Below, piece by piece: positions 1-6,959 of a stretch of 10,359 nucleotides of DNA. A program made the position numbers and the translations under genes. The notes below the pieces were generated by a model. The model made no database searches. It was not told where the DNA came from and saw only the letters and a list, made by a program, of their open reading frames with translations. The first letter of the stretch is position 1, and each line of letters opens with the position of its first letter. This DNA is from Ascidiaceihabitans sp023955215 (GTDB taxonomy: Bacteria; Pseudomonadota; Alphaproteobacteria; Rhodobacterales; Rhodobacteraceae): assembly GCA_943788345.1 (NCBI GenBank), contig CALSPX010000021.1, forward strand, positions 1 through 10,359. The letters run 5' to 3'.

Positions 1-2
1 TT

Positions 3-113
3 GAAACGTCAGACCCAAAAAACTTTGATGTGATGTCCAAGTTGATTGCAGAGGCTGGATTCACTTTGACAGACATAACCAATGATGAGGCATTGACCCA
101 GTTCGTAGTCTAG
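3..113 (+). CDS. C-terminal end of an unidentified protein (5' end outside window)
   Basis: An open frame runs from the window edge to a TAG stop at 111-113, giving 36 residues that end in ALTQFVV. It has no recognisable motif; the visible part is mixed polar and hydrophobic, with no membrane segment. It is called because the frame is open to the edge and the stop meets the minus-strand Hpt gene tail to tail with a 4-bp overlap, a spacing typical of compact bacterial genomes. Function cannot be named from this fragment, and a chance open frame of this length cannot be excluded. Confidence 0.5.
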   Translation, partial: ETSDPKNFDVMSKLIAEAGFTLTDITNDEALTQFVV

Positions 114-544
114 CGTTCGTCCATAATTGTCTTGGGTAGGTCTATGTTGAACTGTGATTTTGATGTTTGAAAACATTTGAAGATTTTTGATAAATCTACC
201 TCTGATCCCTTACCGTGTGCTGCCAGTTTTTCGCCCTCTACACATAAATTTGATAACGTTAAAAACCCTAGATTCAGTGCGCTGCCCTTCAAGGCATGCA
301 TTTCGTTTTCCAGCTGACGACAATTGGGTTGATTTTGCATCCTAACAAAAATTGCTTCTACTTCTTGCAAGAAGAGCCCTACGATTTCTTCAAAAGAGTC
401 GTGGCCAACATCATTGTGCAAACGGCCTATTTGCTCCCAATCTATTAATTTATTTTCGGCCTGTTTCATAGGTAATGGATAGCGCCGATCCAATAATGGA
501 ATTGAAATAGAGTAAGGTTTAGTTTCTAAAATTTTATGGTTCAT
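110..544 (-). CDS. Hpt (histidine phosphotransfer) domain protein
   Basis: The protein is 144 aa from the ATG at 544-542. It carries the Hpt signature HALKGSALNLGF, with the phospho-accepting histidine at H83 followed by K86 and G87. Helical segments on both sides fit the four-helix Hpt fold. No histidine-kinase ATPase or receiver domain is present, so it is a stand-alone cytoplasmic phosphotransfer protein that would relay phosphate between a hybrid kinase and a response regulator. The start is uncertain. The ATG at 544 has GAGGA directly against it, which is too close for a normal ribosome site. An ATG at 469-467 would give 119 aa beginning just before LIDWEQIGRL, where I expect family members to begin, but has no clear ribosome site. 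The gene lies head to head with a receiver-phosphatase gene, its likely partner. Local GC is low (about 32-42% in sampled lines). Confidence 0.88.
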   Translation of the reverse strand: MNHKILETKPYSISIPLLDRRYPLPMKQAENKLIDWEQIGRLHNDVGHDSFEEIVGLFLQEVEAIFVRMQNQPNCRQLENEMHALKGSALNLGFLTLSNLCVEGEKLAAHGKGSEVDLSKIFKCFQTSKSQFNIDLPKTIMDER

Positions 545-608
545 TCCTCGTTAAGGCGTGATGCCTAAACATCGGTTATGACAAACCAGTTTTATGGAAT
601 TCCTTTAA

Positions 609-971
609 ATGCCCGCGCTTACTCTGATGATCAAGGACAACACCTCAGAGCCATATTTGAGTAACGGGCGCAGCGTTCTTATTGTTGATGATAGCCCGTT
701 GCAGCGTAAAATTTTAAGAAGTTCTGTCGCGCGCTGGGGATTTGATATCATTGAGGCGGAAAGCGCAGAGGAAGCATTGCAAATATGCCAAATTTCCCAA
801 CCTGACATAATCTTAAGCGATTGGGTAATGCCGGGTATGAATGGTTTGGAGTTCTGTCGGGCGTTCCGTAATTTACCAGACGAAAAATACGGATATTTTA
901 TCCTGCTTACGTCAAAAAGCGAGAAGAATGAAGTTACTGCTGGATTACAGGCGGGTGCAGATGATTTTTAA
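609..971 (+). CDS. Response-regulator receiver domain, 5' part of a frame-split receiver-PP2C phosphatase
   Basis: This reading frame gives 120 aa. Residues 21-120 form a CheY-like receiver: acidic pair D27-D28 in LIVDDSP, phospho-acceptor D71 in SDWVMPGMNG, and switch threonine T101 in LLTS. The frame stops (TAA 969-971) right after AGADDF. The next conserved element, the LTKP motif with the catalytic lysine, is encoded immediately downstream in the -1 frame. As read, the domain lacks that lysine and helix 5 and is probably not functional alone. Shifting back one base after F120 gives an uninterrupted protein of about 422 aa that continues into the phosphatase ending at 1876. The start is ATG 609, with GGA at 596-598 as a weak ribosome site; ATG 627 is an alternative. 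Phosphate would probably come from the divergent Hpt protein (inference). Confidence 0.85.
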   Translation: MPALTLMIKDNTSEPYLSNGRSVLIVDDSPLQRKILRSSVARWGFDIIEAESAEEALQICQISQPDIILSDWVMPGMNGLEFCRAFRNLPDEKYGYFILLTSKSEKNEVTAGLQAGADDF

Positions 972-976
972 CAAAG
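960..976 (+). other. Frameshift point in a T run (receiver to phosphatase junction)
   Basis: The bases GATGATTTTTAACAAAG read GAT GAT TTT TAA in the upstream frame, while the downstream frame reads TTT TTA ACA AAG (F L T K). One more T in the run 965-969 would give D-D-F-L-T-K-P, the usual receiver consensus. So the sequence is one base short relative to an intact gene. Possible causes are a homopolymer sequencing error, a real inactivating deletion, transcript slippage, or ribosome P-site slippage on TTT before a stop codon. The canonical two-tRNA slippery heptamer is not present. Confidence 0.8.
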
Positions 977-994
977 CCGATCAATGGAGATGAA

Positions 995-1876
995 TTGCGT
1001 GCCCGTATATCGGCGGGTGAACGCATCCTTGATATGCACCGAGAGCTCTTAAAAAAGAACGAGGTTATTTCCGAGACGCTGGATGAATTGCAGCGGGTTT
1101 ATGACTCCCTTGACCACGACCTGATGGAAGCGAAGAAGCTTCAACAATCGCTGGTTCGGCGGCGTCAAAAAACTTTCCCTACGGCCGAGCTTTCGCTGCT
1201 TTTAAGATCAAGCGGCCATGTTGGCGGTGATTTGGTTGGTTTTTATCCATCGGGTCAAAACCACCTTGGATTATTTGCGATAGATGTTTCGGGGCATGGT
1301 ATTAGTTCTGCATTAATGACTGCACGATTGGCGGGATATTTATCGGCAAGCGCTCCAGACCAAAATGTTGCGCTTGAGCGTTTGGGGGATGGTACGTATC
1401 GTTCATTGCCGCCTGCAAAAGTGATAGAAGTTCTAAATGATCTTGTTTTGGATGAAATGGAGACTGAACATTATTTCACCTTGTTATTGGCCGACGTTAA
1501 TTTAGCGAATGGTGAAATGGTATGGGCGCAAGCGGGTCATCCATTTCCTGCAGTTCAGCGTGCTGATGGCTTGGTTGAGCAAAAGGGTACGGGTGGATTT
1601 CCTGTTGGGCTATTGCCGAATGTTACGTTTGAGCAGTACAAAATTCAGCTCAACAAGGGTGATCGAGTATTGATCCTTTCTGATGGTGTCACCGAGTGTC
1701 CTAACTCAGACGGTGGTATGTTTGGGGAAGATGGTTTGGAGGAGCTGATGAAGGATTTAGCCGACACCAAAGGTGCAGCATTCTTTGATGCACTGATATG
1801 GAATCTTACATGTTTTGCGGAAAGCGACGATTTCCCGGATGATGTTTCAGGAATTCTGTTTGAATTTAGCGGTTAA
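995..1876 (+). CDS. PP2C-family (SpoIIE/RsbU-like) serine/threonine phosphatase, 3' part of the frame-split gene
   Basis: It is 293 aa when read from TTG 995; the frame is open back to 965 and encodes FLTKPINGDEL, the missing end of the receiver. Residues about 1-10 finish receiver helix 5, and 11-55 look like a coiled-coil linker (LLKKNEVISETLDELQRV). Residues 65-293 are the PP2C/SpoIIE phosphatase domain with its metal-binding acidic motifs: GGD (D79), AIDVSGHG (D97), LSDGVTE (D230) and DDVSG (D282/D283). Such proteins dephosphorylate anti-anti-sigma (STAS) proteins, with activity gated by the attached receiver. A receiver-PP2C protein called RbaY acts this way in Rhodobacter capsulatus; orthology here is inference. 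GGAG at 986-989 lies 5 nt before TTG 995, so a separate start there is possible but may be coincidental. The gene ends 2 bp from a convergent Nudix gene. Confidence 0.88.
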   Translation: MRARISAGERILDMHRELLKKNEVISETLDELQRVYDSLDHDLMEAKKLQQSLVRRRQKTFPTAELSLLLRSSGHVGGDLVGFYPSGQNHLGLFAIDVSGHGISSALMTARLAGYLSASAPDQNVALERLGDGTYRSLPPAKVIEVLNDLVLDEMETEHYFTLLLADVNLANGEMVWAQAGHPFPAVQRADGLVEQKGTGGFPVGLLPNVTFEQYKIQLNKGDRVLILSDGVTECPNSDGGMFGEDGLEELMKDLADTKGAAFFDALIWNLTCFAESDDFPDDVSGILFEFSG

Positions 1877-1878
1877 TA

Positions 1879-2319
1879 TCAAAGCCCAAAAAATTGCTCG
1901 ACAAACATGCGATCACCATCATTGCCCAATGCAATTGCTGCCTCAGTTGGGTCCATAACGGTAGTAAAATGGCTTGGCTCTAACGGATCACAAATTTGCT
2001 GCGTTGGTCTAGCGACATAGATGTGGCAAATTTTTTCGGCCCACTGATCGTAGTCTGGCATAAAGATAAACCGACGGAATGCCCCTAAGCGTTTTGGGGC
2101 GGCGACACGCCAGCCAGTTTCCTCCATTACCTCACGATGCAGGGCCTGGATTGGGGATTCTCCCGGGTCAATTCCACCTCCCGGAAGTTGAATATCAACC
2201 ATGTCACTAACTTGGGCTGTCAGTAGCAATCGTTTTTGCAGGGGTAGGATCGCGTAAGCACCGGCACGTAGTGTATAGCGTTGATTAGGTAGTGGCGGTT
2301 GACCGATACGGCGTATCAT
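1879..2319 (-). CDS. Nudix hydrolase
   Basis: The protein is 146 aa from ATG 2319-2317. It has a complete Nudix box GX5EX7REUXEEXGU from G48 to W70 (GGIDPGE, then REVMEETGW), which binds divalent metal and catalyses hydrolysis of a nucleoside-diphosphate-linked substrate. The substrate cannot be read from the sequence. The start is set by GAGGGG at 2333-2328, 8 nt upstream, and by the MIRR...YTLRAGAYAIL beginning I expect for this group. An in-frame ATG at 2376 would add 19 residues of low similarity to the domain. It is a small soluble protein of usual family size. It is convergent with the phosphatase (2 bp apart) and divergent from hslO, with 81 bp between the two starts. Confidence 0.88.
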   Translation of the reverse strand: MIRRIGQPPLPNQRYTLRAGAYAILPLQKRLLLTAQVSDMVDIQLPGGGIDPGESPIQALHREVMEETGWRVAAPKRLGAFRRFIFMPDYDQWAEKICHIYVARPTQQICDPLEPSHFTTVMDPTEAAIALGNDGDRMFVEQFFGL

Positions 2320-2327
2320 TTGACGTG

Positions 2328-2333
2328 CCCCTC
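2328..2333 (-). promoter_or_regulatory. Ribosome binding site of the Nudix gene
   Basis: On the minus strand GAGGGG stands 8 nt before the ATG at 2319. It supports that start over the upstream in-frame ATG at 2376. Confidence 0.6.
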
Positions 2334-2354
2334 TTTTTGTTTGGGTTTCTATTG

Positions 2355-2361
2355 CTATATA
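2355..2361. promoter_or_regulatory. Possible -10 element(s) in the Nudix/hslO divergent region
   Basis: The 81 bp between the two divergent starts must carry promoters for both genes. CTATATA at 2355-2361 is the only strong -10-like sequence, and TATATA reads the same on both strands, so it could serve either gene. I see no good -35 at 16-18 bp on the plus strand (TTTTTG at 2334-2339 is poor) and no convincing RpoH (sigma-32) site, although Hsp33 is heat-inducible in E. coli. This is a composition-based guess. Confidence 0.25.
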
Positions 2362-2388
2362 GACGCGATATGCCAACGACCGGCAACT

Positions 2389-2394
2389 AAGGAA
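2389..2394 (+). promoter_or_regulatory. Ribosome binding site of hslO
   Basis: AAGGAA lies 6 nt upstream of ATG 2401. It fixes the hslO start at 2401 rather than at the in-frame ATG at 2299, which would lie inside the divergent Nudix gene. Confidence 0.7.
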
Positions 2395-2400
2395 ACCCCT

Positions 2401-3387
2401 ATGACACTTGTACCTAAGATCGCGTGGGACGACACAGTTCTACCATTTCAGCTTGATGCTTCGGACATCCGTGGACGCGTAGCCCGTCTGGACGGTGTGT
2501 TGGATGGTATCTTGGATCAGCACGATTATCCCCCACAAGTTGAAGCGCTTATTGCAGAGCTGGCCGTGCTAACAGCATTGATTGGCCAAACGGTTAAGAC
2601 CCGTTGGAAGCTGTCAATGCAGGTGCAGACAAAGGGTGCAGTACGCATGATTGCGACTGATTATTATGGCCCAGAAGCTGAGGGTGAAAGCGCGCGTATT
2701 CGTGCCTATGCCAGCTATGATGCTGAACGTATCACCGATGCGGACCCGTTTGAGCAGCTTGGCGAAGGCTACATTGCGATCATGATCGACCAAGGTAAGG
2801 GAATGACCCCATACCAGGGGATCGCTGCATTGGACGGCAAATCCATTGCAGAAAGTGCCCAAGCCTATTTTGCACAGTCTGAACAATTGCCAACACGTTT
2901 TTCGTTGTCCTTCGGTCGCTCGACTGAGGTTGGTCAATCTGAAACGTGGCGCGCTGGCGGCGTGATGTTGCAGCATATGCCAAAAGCATCTCCATATGCG
3001 AAAGATGCTGAAGGGTCTGGTGGATCTTTACAGGCCGAAGATTTGTTGGACGGCGATGCCTCCGAAAACTGGAACCGTGCGAATATTTTGCTCGATACGG
3101 TTGAGGAAATGGAACTGATTGGCCCGATGATTCCGCCTTGCGATCTATTGGTTCGACTGTTCAGCGAAGAGCAGCCGCGTGTTTATGAGGCGCAACCCAT
3201 TAGATTTGGCTGTACCTGTTCAGAAGATCGCGTGCGTCAAAGTTTGTCGATTTATTCGGCACGCGACATCGCGACCATGACCACTGATGAGGGTCGCGTC
3301 ACGGCGGATTGTCAGTTCTGTGGTGCGCATTACGATCTTGATCCAGCATCTGTTGGGCTGGAAGTTGAAAAGGCTAAAAGTGAGTGA
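2401..3387 (+). CDS. hslO: Hsp33 redox-regulated molecular chaperone
   Basis: The protein is 328 aa, somewhat longer than E. coli Hsp33 (292 aa). The C-terminal zinc/redox switch is complete: CTC at C271/C273 and CQFC at C304/C307, with the same 31-residue spacing between pairs as in E. coli. In the reduced protein these cysteines bind zinc. Oxidation with unfolding releases zinc, forms disulfides and turns on a cytoplasmic holdase that protects proteins during oxidative and heat stress. The N-terminal substrate-binding domain is present (for example the GQTVKTRWKLSMQVQTKG stretch, about residues 61-78, and GYIAIMIDQGKGMTPYQG, about 123-140). ATG 2401 with a good ribosome site sets the start. 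The next gene begins inside its last codons, so the two are probably co-transcribed and translationally coupled. Confidence 0.96.
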   Translation: MTLVPKIAWDDTVLPFQLDASDIRGRVARLDGVLDGILDQHDYPPQVEALIAELAVLTALIGQTVKTRWKLSMQVQTKGAVRMIATDYYGPEAEGESARIRAYASYDAERITDADPFEQLGEGYIAIMIDQGKGMTPYQGIAALDGKSIAESAQAYFAQSEQLPTRFSLSFGRSTEVGQSETWRAGGVMLQHMPKASPYAKDAEGSGGSLQAEDLLDGDASENWNRANILLDTVEEMELIGPMIPPCDLLVRLFSEEQPRVYEAQPIRFGCTCSEDRVRQSLSIYSARDIATMTTDEGRVTADCQFCGAHYDLDPASVGLEVEKAKSE

Positions 3388-3973
3388 TCTGATCGCATCG
3401 ATCCGGTCAGCGTTGGGCGAGGGGGGAGACCCCTCGTCAGATTTTGATTTAAACCCAGACTTCACCAAACCAGCGGATCGTGTTTTGCGCCCTGCTGGTG
3501 TTCTCGCACCGGTTATAATTCGTAACGGGGTTGCTGAGCTTATCCTAACTAAACGATCATCAGCACTGAAGCATCATCCGGGTCAAATTGCATTCCCTGG
3601 TGGAAAGCAGGATGAAAACGATGCCAATGTTGTTGCAGCCGCCTTGCGTGAGGCGCGGGAAGAAATTGGCTTACCAACAAATTTAGTTGAGGTTTTGGGA
3701 ACATTGCCTAGCCATGAAACAGTTACGGGGTTTCAGGTGACGCCAGTGATTGGTCTTGTTCGAGAAGAATTTACTCTGGTCCCAGAGCGGGGTGAGGTTG
3801 AAGAGGTGTTTCGCGTTCCTTTGTCTCACGTCCTGAACGTAGAGAATTTTCGCATCCAATCGCGTCGCTGGCGTGGTGAAATGCGCTCATATTTCGCTGT
3901 ACCTTACGGCCCCTATTACATCTGGGGTGCGACTGCGCGTATGCTGCGGGCATGGACCGACAAAATGAACTAA
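3380..3973 (+). CDS. Nudix hydrolase, CoA pyrophosphatase type (NudL/UPF0035-like)
   Basis: The protein is 197 aa from GTG 3380. It has the CoA-hydrolase signature upstream of the Nudix box (LTKRSSALKHHPGQIAFPGG, residues 56-75) followed by ALREAREEIGL (R90, E91, E94, E95, G97), which carries the metal-binding glutamates. Members of this group split CoA and its derivatives into phosphopantetheine and 3',5'-ADP; the CoA-specific signature makes this assignment fairly good, though substrate is untested. The GTG start overlaps the hslO stop by 8 bp and has AAGG 7 nt before it. The open frame continues further upstream inside hslO, but that part is not family-like. The 3' end overlaps the next gene by 22 bp. 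Coupling with hslO suggests a shared stress-related role (inference). Confidence 0.9.
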   Translation: MSDLIASIRSALGEGGDPSSDFDLNPDFTKPADRVLRPAGVLAPVIIRNGVAELILTKRSSALKHHPGQIAFPGGKQDENDANVVAAALREAREEIGLPTNLVEVLGTLPSHETVTGFQVTPVIGLVREEFTLVPERGEVEEVFRVPLSHVLNVENFRIQSRRWRGEMRSYFAVPYGPYYIWGATARMLRAWTDKMN

Positions 3974-5121
3974 GATTGCCGGCGGAAACGCCATGGCTGA
4001 ATGACCCTAAGGTTGCCCGTGTCTGCACGGTGATTGAGGCTGGTGGGTACGATATTTTCTTTGTTGGTGGATGTGTGCGCAACGCAGTGTTGGATGAAGT
4101 TGCCAGTGACATTGATATGTCCACAAACGCCCGTCCTGAAACAGTGATTAAACTTGCAAAAGATGCAGGTCTTAAGGCGATCCCGACAGGGATTGACCAT
4201 GGCACCGTTACGGTTGTTTCGTCGGGCACTCCGTATGAAATCACGACCTTCCGCCGTGATGTGGAAACCGATGGGCGCCGCGCTGTTGTGGCGTTTTCGG
4301 ATGACATTATTGATGATGCACGTCGCCGAGATTTTACGATGAACGCGCTTTACGCCCGTCCTGATGGTTCAATCGTTGATCCGTTGGGTGGTATTCAGGA
4401 TGTACTCGATCGGCGGGTCGGATTTATCGAAGATGCAGATCAGCGCATTCGCGAAGATTATCTGCGAACCCTTCGTTTCTTTCGGTTTTCGGCATGGTAC
4501 GGCGCGATTGATCAAGGTTTTGATCCGGACGCGCTGAACGCGATTTCCTCTAACCTTGATGGTTTGGAATCCCTTTCTGCGGAACGTGTAGGAATGGAGA
4601 TGGTCAAACTGCTGAACGCACCAGATCCTGCTGCTGCAGTCGCGGTTATGCGTCAGACTGGTGTTTTGAATGCGGTGCTGCAAGGTGCTGATGACACTTG
4701 GCTGGCACCGCTGATCCATGTCGAATCCTTGTTGGATCTCTCGCCAAACCCAATGTGTCGATTGGCAGTTTTAGGTGGAACGGGTGTTGAAACGACCCTG
4801 CGCCTGTCTAAGACACAGGCGCGTCAAATGGTGCAATATCGTGATGGCATTGGATCGATGGCAGGTGCGGGTGAGTTGGCTTATCGATTGGGTGCAGATG
4901 TTGCGACGGGCATTGTTGCGCTGCGCTGCGCATATTCGGGATCACCGCCTTTAAGTGAGATGATGGACCGTGTTGTGGCTGGTTCTGCTGCAAAATTCCC
5001 GATTAAGGCATCCGACTTAATGGATGTGTTTAGTGGTCCTGCGCTGGGCAAACGCCTCAAGGAACTTGAGGCTGAATGGATCGTGTCAGATTTTACAAAA
5101 ACAAAAGAACAACTTTTATAA
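3952..5121 (+). CDS. cca: CCA tRNA nucleotidyltransferase (class II, poly(A)-polymerase family)
   Basis: The protein is 389 aa and adds or repairs the 3'-terminal CCA of tRNAs using CTP and ATP. The class II nucleotidyltransferase motifs appear in order: VGGCVRN (39-44), catalytic SDIDMST with metal-binding D53 and D55, EITTFRRD (96-103), RRRDFTMNAL (124-132), DPLGGIQD (143-150) and the templating EDYLRTLRFFRF (168-179). This order matches CCA-adding enzymes and close A-adding relatives; no C-terminal HD domain is visible. Poly(A) polymerase is the main alternative, made less likely by full CCA-like motif spacing. ATG 3952 lies inside the preceding Nudix gene (22-bp overlap), implying translational coupling. 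The stop TAA shares its last A with the next ATG (TAATG). Confidence 0.93.
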   Translation: MDRQNELRLPAETPWLNDPKVARVCTVIEAGGYDIFFVGGCVRNAVLDEVASDIDMSTNARPETVIKLAKDAGLKAIPTGIDHGTVTVVSSGTPYEITTFRRDVETDGRRAVVAFSDDIIDDARRRDFTMNALYARPDGSIVDPLGGIQDVLDRRVGFIEDADQRIREDYLRTLRFFRFSAWYGAIDQGFDPDALNAISSNLDGLESLSAERVGMEMVKLLNAPDPAAAVAVMRQTGVLNAVLQGADDTWLAPLIHVESLLDLSPNPMCRLAVLGGTGVETTLRLSKTQARQMVQYRDGIGSMAGAGELAYRLGADVATGIVALRCAYSGSPPLSEMMDRVVAGSAAKFPIKASDLMDVFSGPALGKRLKELEAEWIVSDFTKTKEQLL

Positions 5122-6959
5122 TGTTTAAATTTTTAGAAAACCTTGTGGATCCTTACGCCGACTACAAGGAAACCGATACGCCCCCGACCACGCTGTGGTC
5201 TTTCATGTGGGAATACAGCCAGCCGTTTAAGGCGGTGTTTTTGTTCACGGCTGTGATGTCATTGGTTGTGGCCTCTGTTGAGGTTGGCCTGATTTATTAC
5301 ATGGGTCGCGTTGTGGATGTTTTGGGCGGCGAACCCGCGCAGGTTTGGGAGGAATACGGGACGGAATTTATCGTGATGGCGGTTTTGATCCTGACCCTCC
5401 GTCCACTGTTGCAGGTCATGGATGTGGCCTTGCTTAACAATACAATCCTTCCAAATTTCGGTACGCTTATTCGCTGGCGTGCGCACAAACATGTTCTGCG
5501 CCAATCGGTGGGTTGGTTTGAAAACGATTTTGCGGGACGCATTGCTAACCGTATCATGCAAACGCCACCTGCGGCGGGTGAGGTGGTGTTTCAGGTATTT
5601 GATGCGATTTCGTTCTCATTGGCGTATTTGATTGGTGCAGCGATATTGCTGGCTACATCTGATGCACGTCTACTGATGCCATTGATCGTATGGTTTGCCC
5701 TTTATAGCCTTTTGATTTCATGGACCGTGAAACGTGTTGGCCCAGCGTCTCAGGCGGCGTCTGATGCGCGGTCCACTGTTACTGGCCGCGTTGTTGATGC
5801 CTATTCCAACATTCATTCGGTTAAGATGTTTGCGCATCATGATCGTGAGTTGGAGTACGCCAAAGATGCCATCGAATACACGCGCCGGACATTTCAAAAA
5901 GAGATGCGTATTTTCACGATCATGGATGTGATGCTGGTTACACTGAACGGTCTTTTGATCGTTGGTGTTGTAGGTTGGGCGATCATGTTGTGGATGCAGG
6001 GATCCGCCTCTGTTGGGGTGGTTGCAGCAGCTACCGCCTTAACGTTGCGCCTTAATTCGATGACGGGTTGGATCATGTGGGCGCTGACGTCGTTCTTTCG
6101 CCAGCTTGGGGTAGTAGCTGAGGGAATGGAAACGATTGCGCAACCGATTATGCTTAAGGATGTCCCAAATGCCAAAGCGTTGAAGATGGACAAAGGCCGG
6201 ATCGAACTAAAAGGGTTAACCCATCATTACGGTCGTAAAAGCGGCGGCTTGGATGCAGTCGATTTGGTAATTGAACCGGGTCAAAAGATTGGGCTTATTG
6301 GCCGTTCAGGTGCCGGCAAGTCGACTTTGGTCAAGTTACTTCTGCGGTTTTATGATCCTGACAGCGGTCAAATATTGATCGATGGACAGGACGTGGGGCA
6401 GGTGACCCAAGACAGCCTGCGGATGAATATTGGGATGGTCCAGCAAGAGAGTTCGCTTCTGCACCGCTCGGTTCGCGACAACATGCTTTATGGTCGCCCT
6501 GACGCTTCAGAAGCCGATATAATTGCAGCGGCCAGACAGGCAGAGGCGCATACCTTTATTCAGGACCTCACTGATCCTGAAGGTCGGTGTGGTTATGAGG
6601 CCCAAGTTGGCGAACGCGGTGTGAAGCTTTCAGGCGGTCAGCGCCAACGCGTGACCTTGGCCCGTGTCATTTTGAAGGATGCGCCGATCTTGTTGTTGGA
6701 TGAGGCGACAAGTGCATTGGATAGCGAAGTTGAAGCAGCAATTCAGAAGACGCTGTATGGAATGATGGAGGGCAAAACAGTGATCGCGATTGCTCACCGT
6801 TTGTCTACGATTGCGCAAATGGATCGCATTTTGGTGCTTGATGCTGGAAAAATTGTTGAAGATGGCGACCACGACGCGCTTTTGGCGCTGGGCGGCCTAT
6901 ATTCTGAATTCTGGGCCCGGCAATCTGGTGGGTTCCTAAAGACCGAGGATGCAGAATGA
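5121..6959 (+). CDS. ABC exporter half-transporter (membrane domain fused to ATPase), first of a pair
   Basis: The protein is 612 aa with an N-terminal six-helix exporter membrane domain (about residues 30-320, first helix around 36-60) and a C-terminal ATPase. ATPase motifs: Walker A GRSGAGKST (394-402, K400), Q-loop in GMVQQESSLL, signature LSGGQ (503-507), Walker B ILLLDE (D527, catalytic E528), D-loop SALD and switch histidine H559. All are intact. This is a type IV (MsbA/MdlB-like) inner-membrane exporter, and the substrate (lipid, drug or peptide) is not readable. ATG 5121 is chosen because it overlaps the cca stop by one base and gives MFKFLENLVDPY; an upstream ATG at 5076 with GAGG before it would add 15 residues. 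The next gene overlaps by ATGA, so both half-transporters should be made together. Confidence 0.93.
   Translation: MFKFLENLVDPYADYKETDTPPTTLWSFMWEYSQPFKAVFLFTAVMSLVVASVEVGLIYYMGRVVDVLGGEPAQVWEEYGTEFIVMAVLILTLRPLLQVMDVALLNNTILPNFGTLIRWRAHKHVLRQSVGWFENDFAGRIANRIMQTPPAAGEVVFQVFDAISFSLAYLIGAAILLATSDARLLMPLIVWFALYSLLISWTVKRVGPASQAASDARSTVTGRVVDAYSNIHSVKMFAHHDRELEYAKDAIEYTRRTFQKEMRIFTIMDVMLVTLNGLLIVGVVGWAIMLWMQGSASVGVVAAATALTLRLNSMTGWIMWALTSFFRQLGVVAEGMETIAQPIMLKDVPNAKALKMDKGRIELKGLTHHYGRKSGGLDAVDLVIEPGQKIGLIGRSGAGKSTLVKLLLRFYDPDSGQILIDGQDVGQVTQDSLRMNIGMVQQESSLLHRSVRDNMLYGRPDASEADIIAAARQAEAHTFIQDLTDPEGRCGYEAQVGERGVKLSGGQRQRVTLARVILKDAPILLLDEATSALDSEVEAAIQKTLYGMMEGKTVIAIAHRLSTIAQMDRILVLDAGKIVEDGDHDALLALGGLYSEFWARQSGGFLKTEDAE

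Noticed and set aside
554..566. Small inverted repeat AGGC/GCCT between the Hpt and receiver genes
   Set aside because: Only four perfect pairs with a 5-nt loop; expected by chance and not enough to call an operator or terminator.
962..971. Canonical programmed -1 frameshift heptamer
   Set aside because: The seven bases ending at the Phe codon are TGATTTT, which do not allow re-pairing of the GAT tRNA; only single-site slippage on TTT is conceivable.
2320..2400. RpoH (heat-shock sigma) promoter for hslO
   Set aside because: No CTTG-type -35 at proper distance from a CCATAT/CTATNT-type -10; only the generic CTATATA was kept at low confidence.
3771..4307. 178-aa minus-strand open frame
   Set aside because: It is antisense to the CoA-type Nudix and cca genes, whose family motifs are clear; serine/arginine-rich translation with no recognisable domain.
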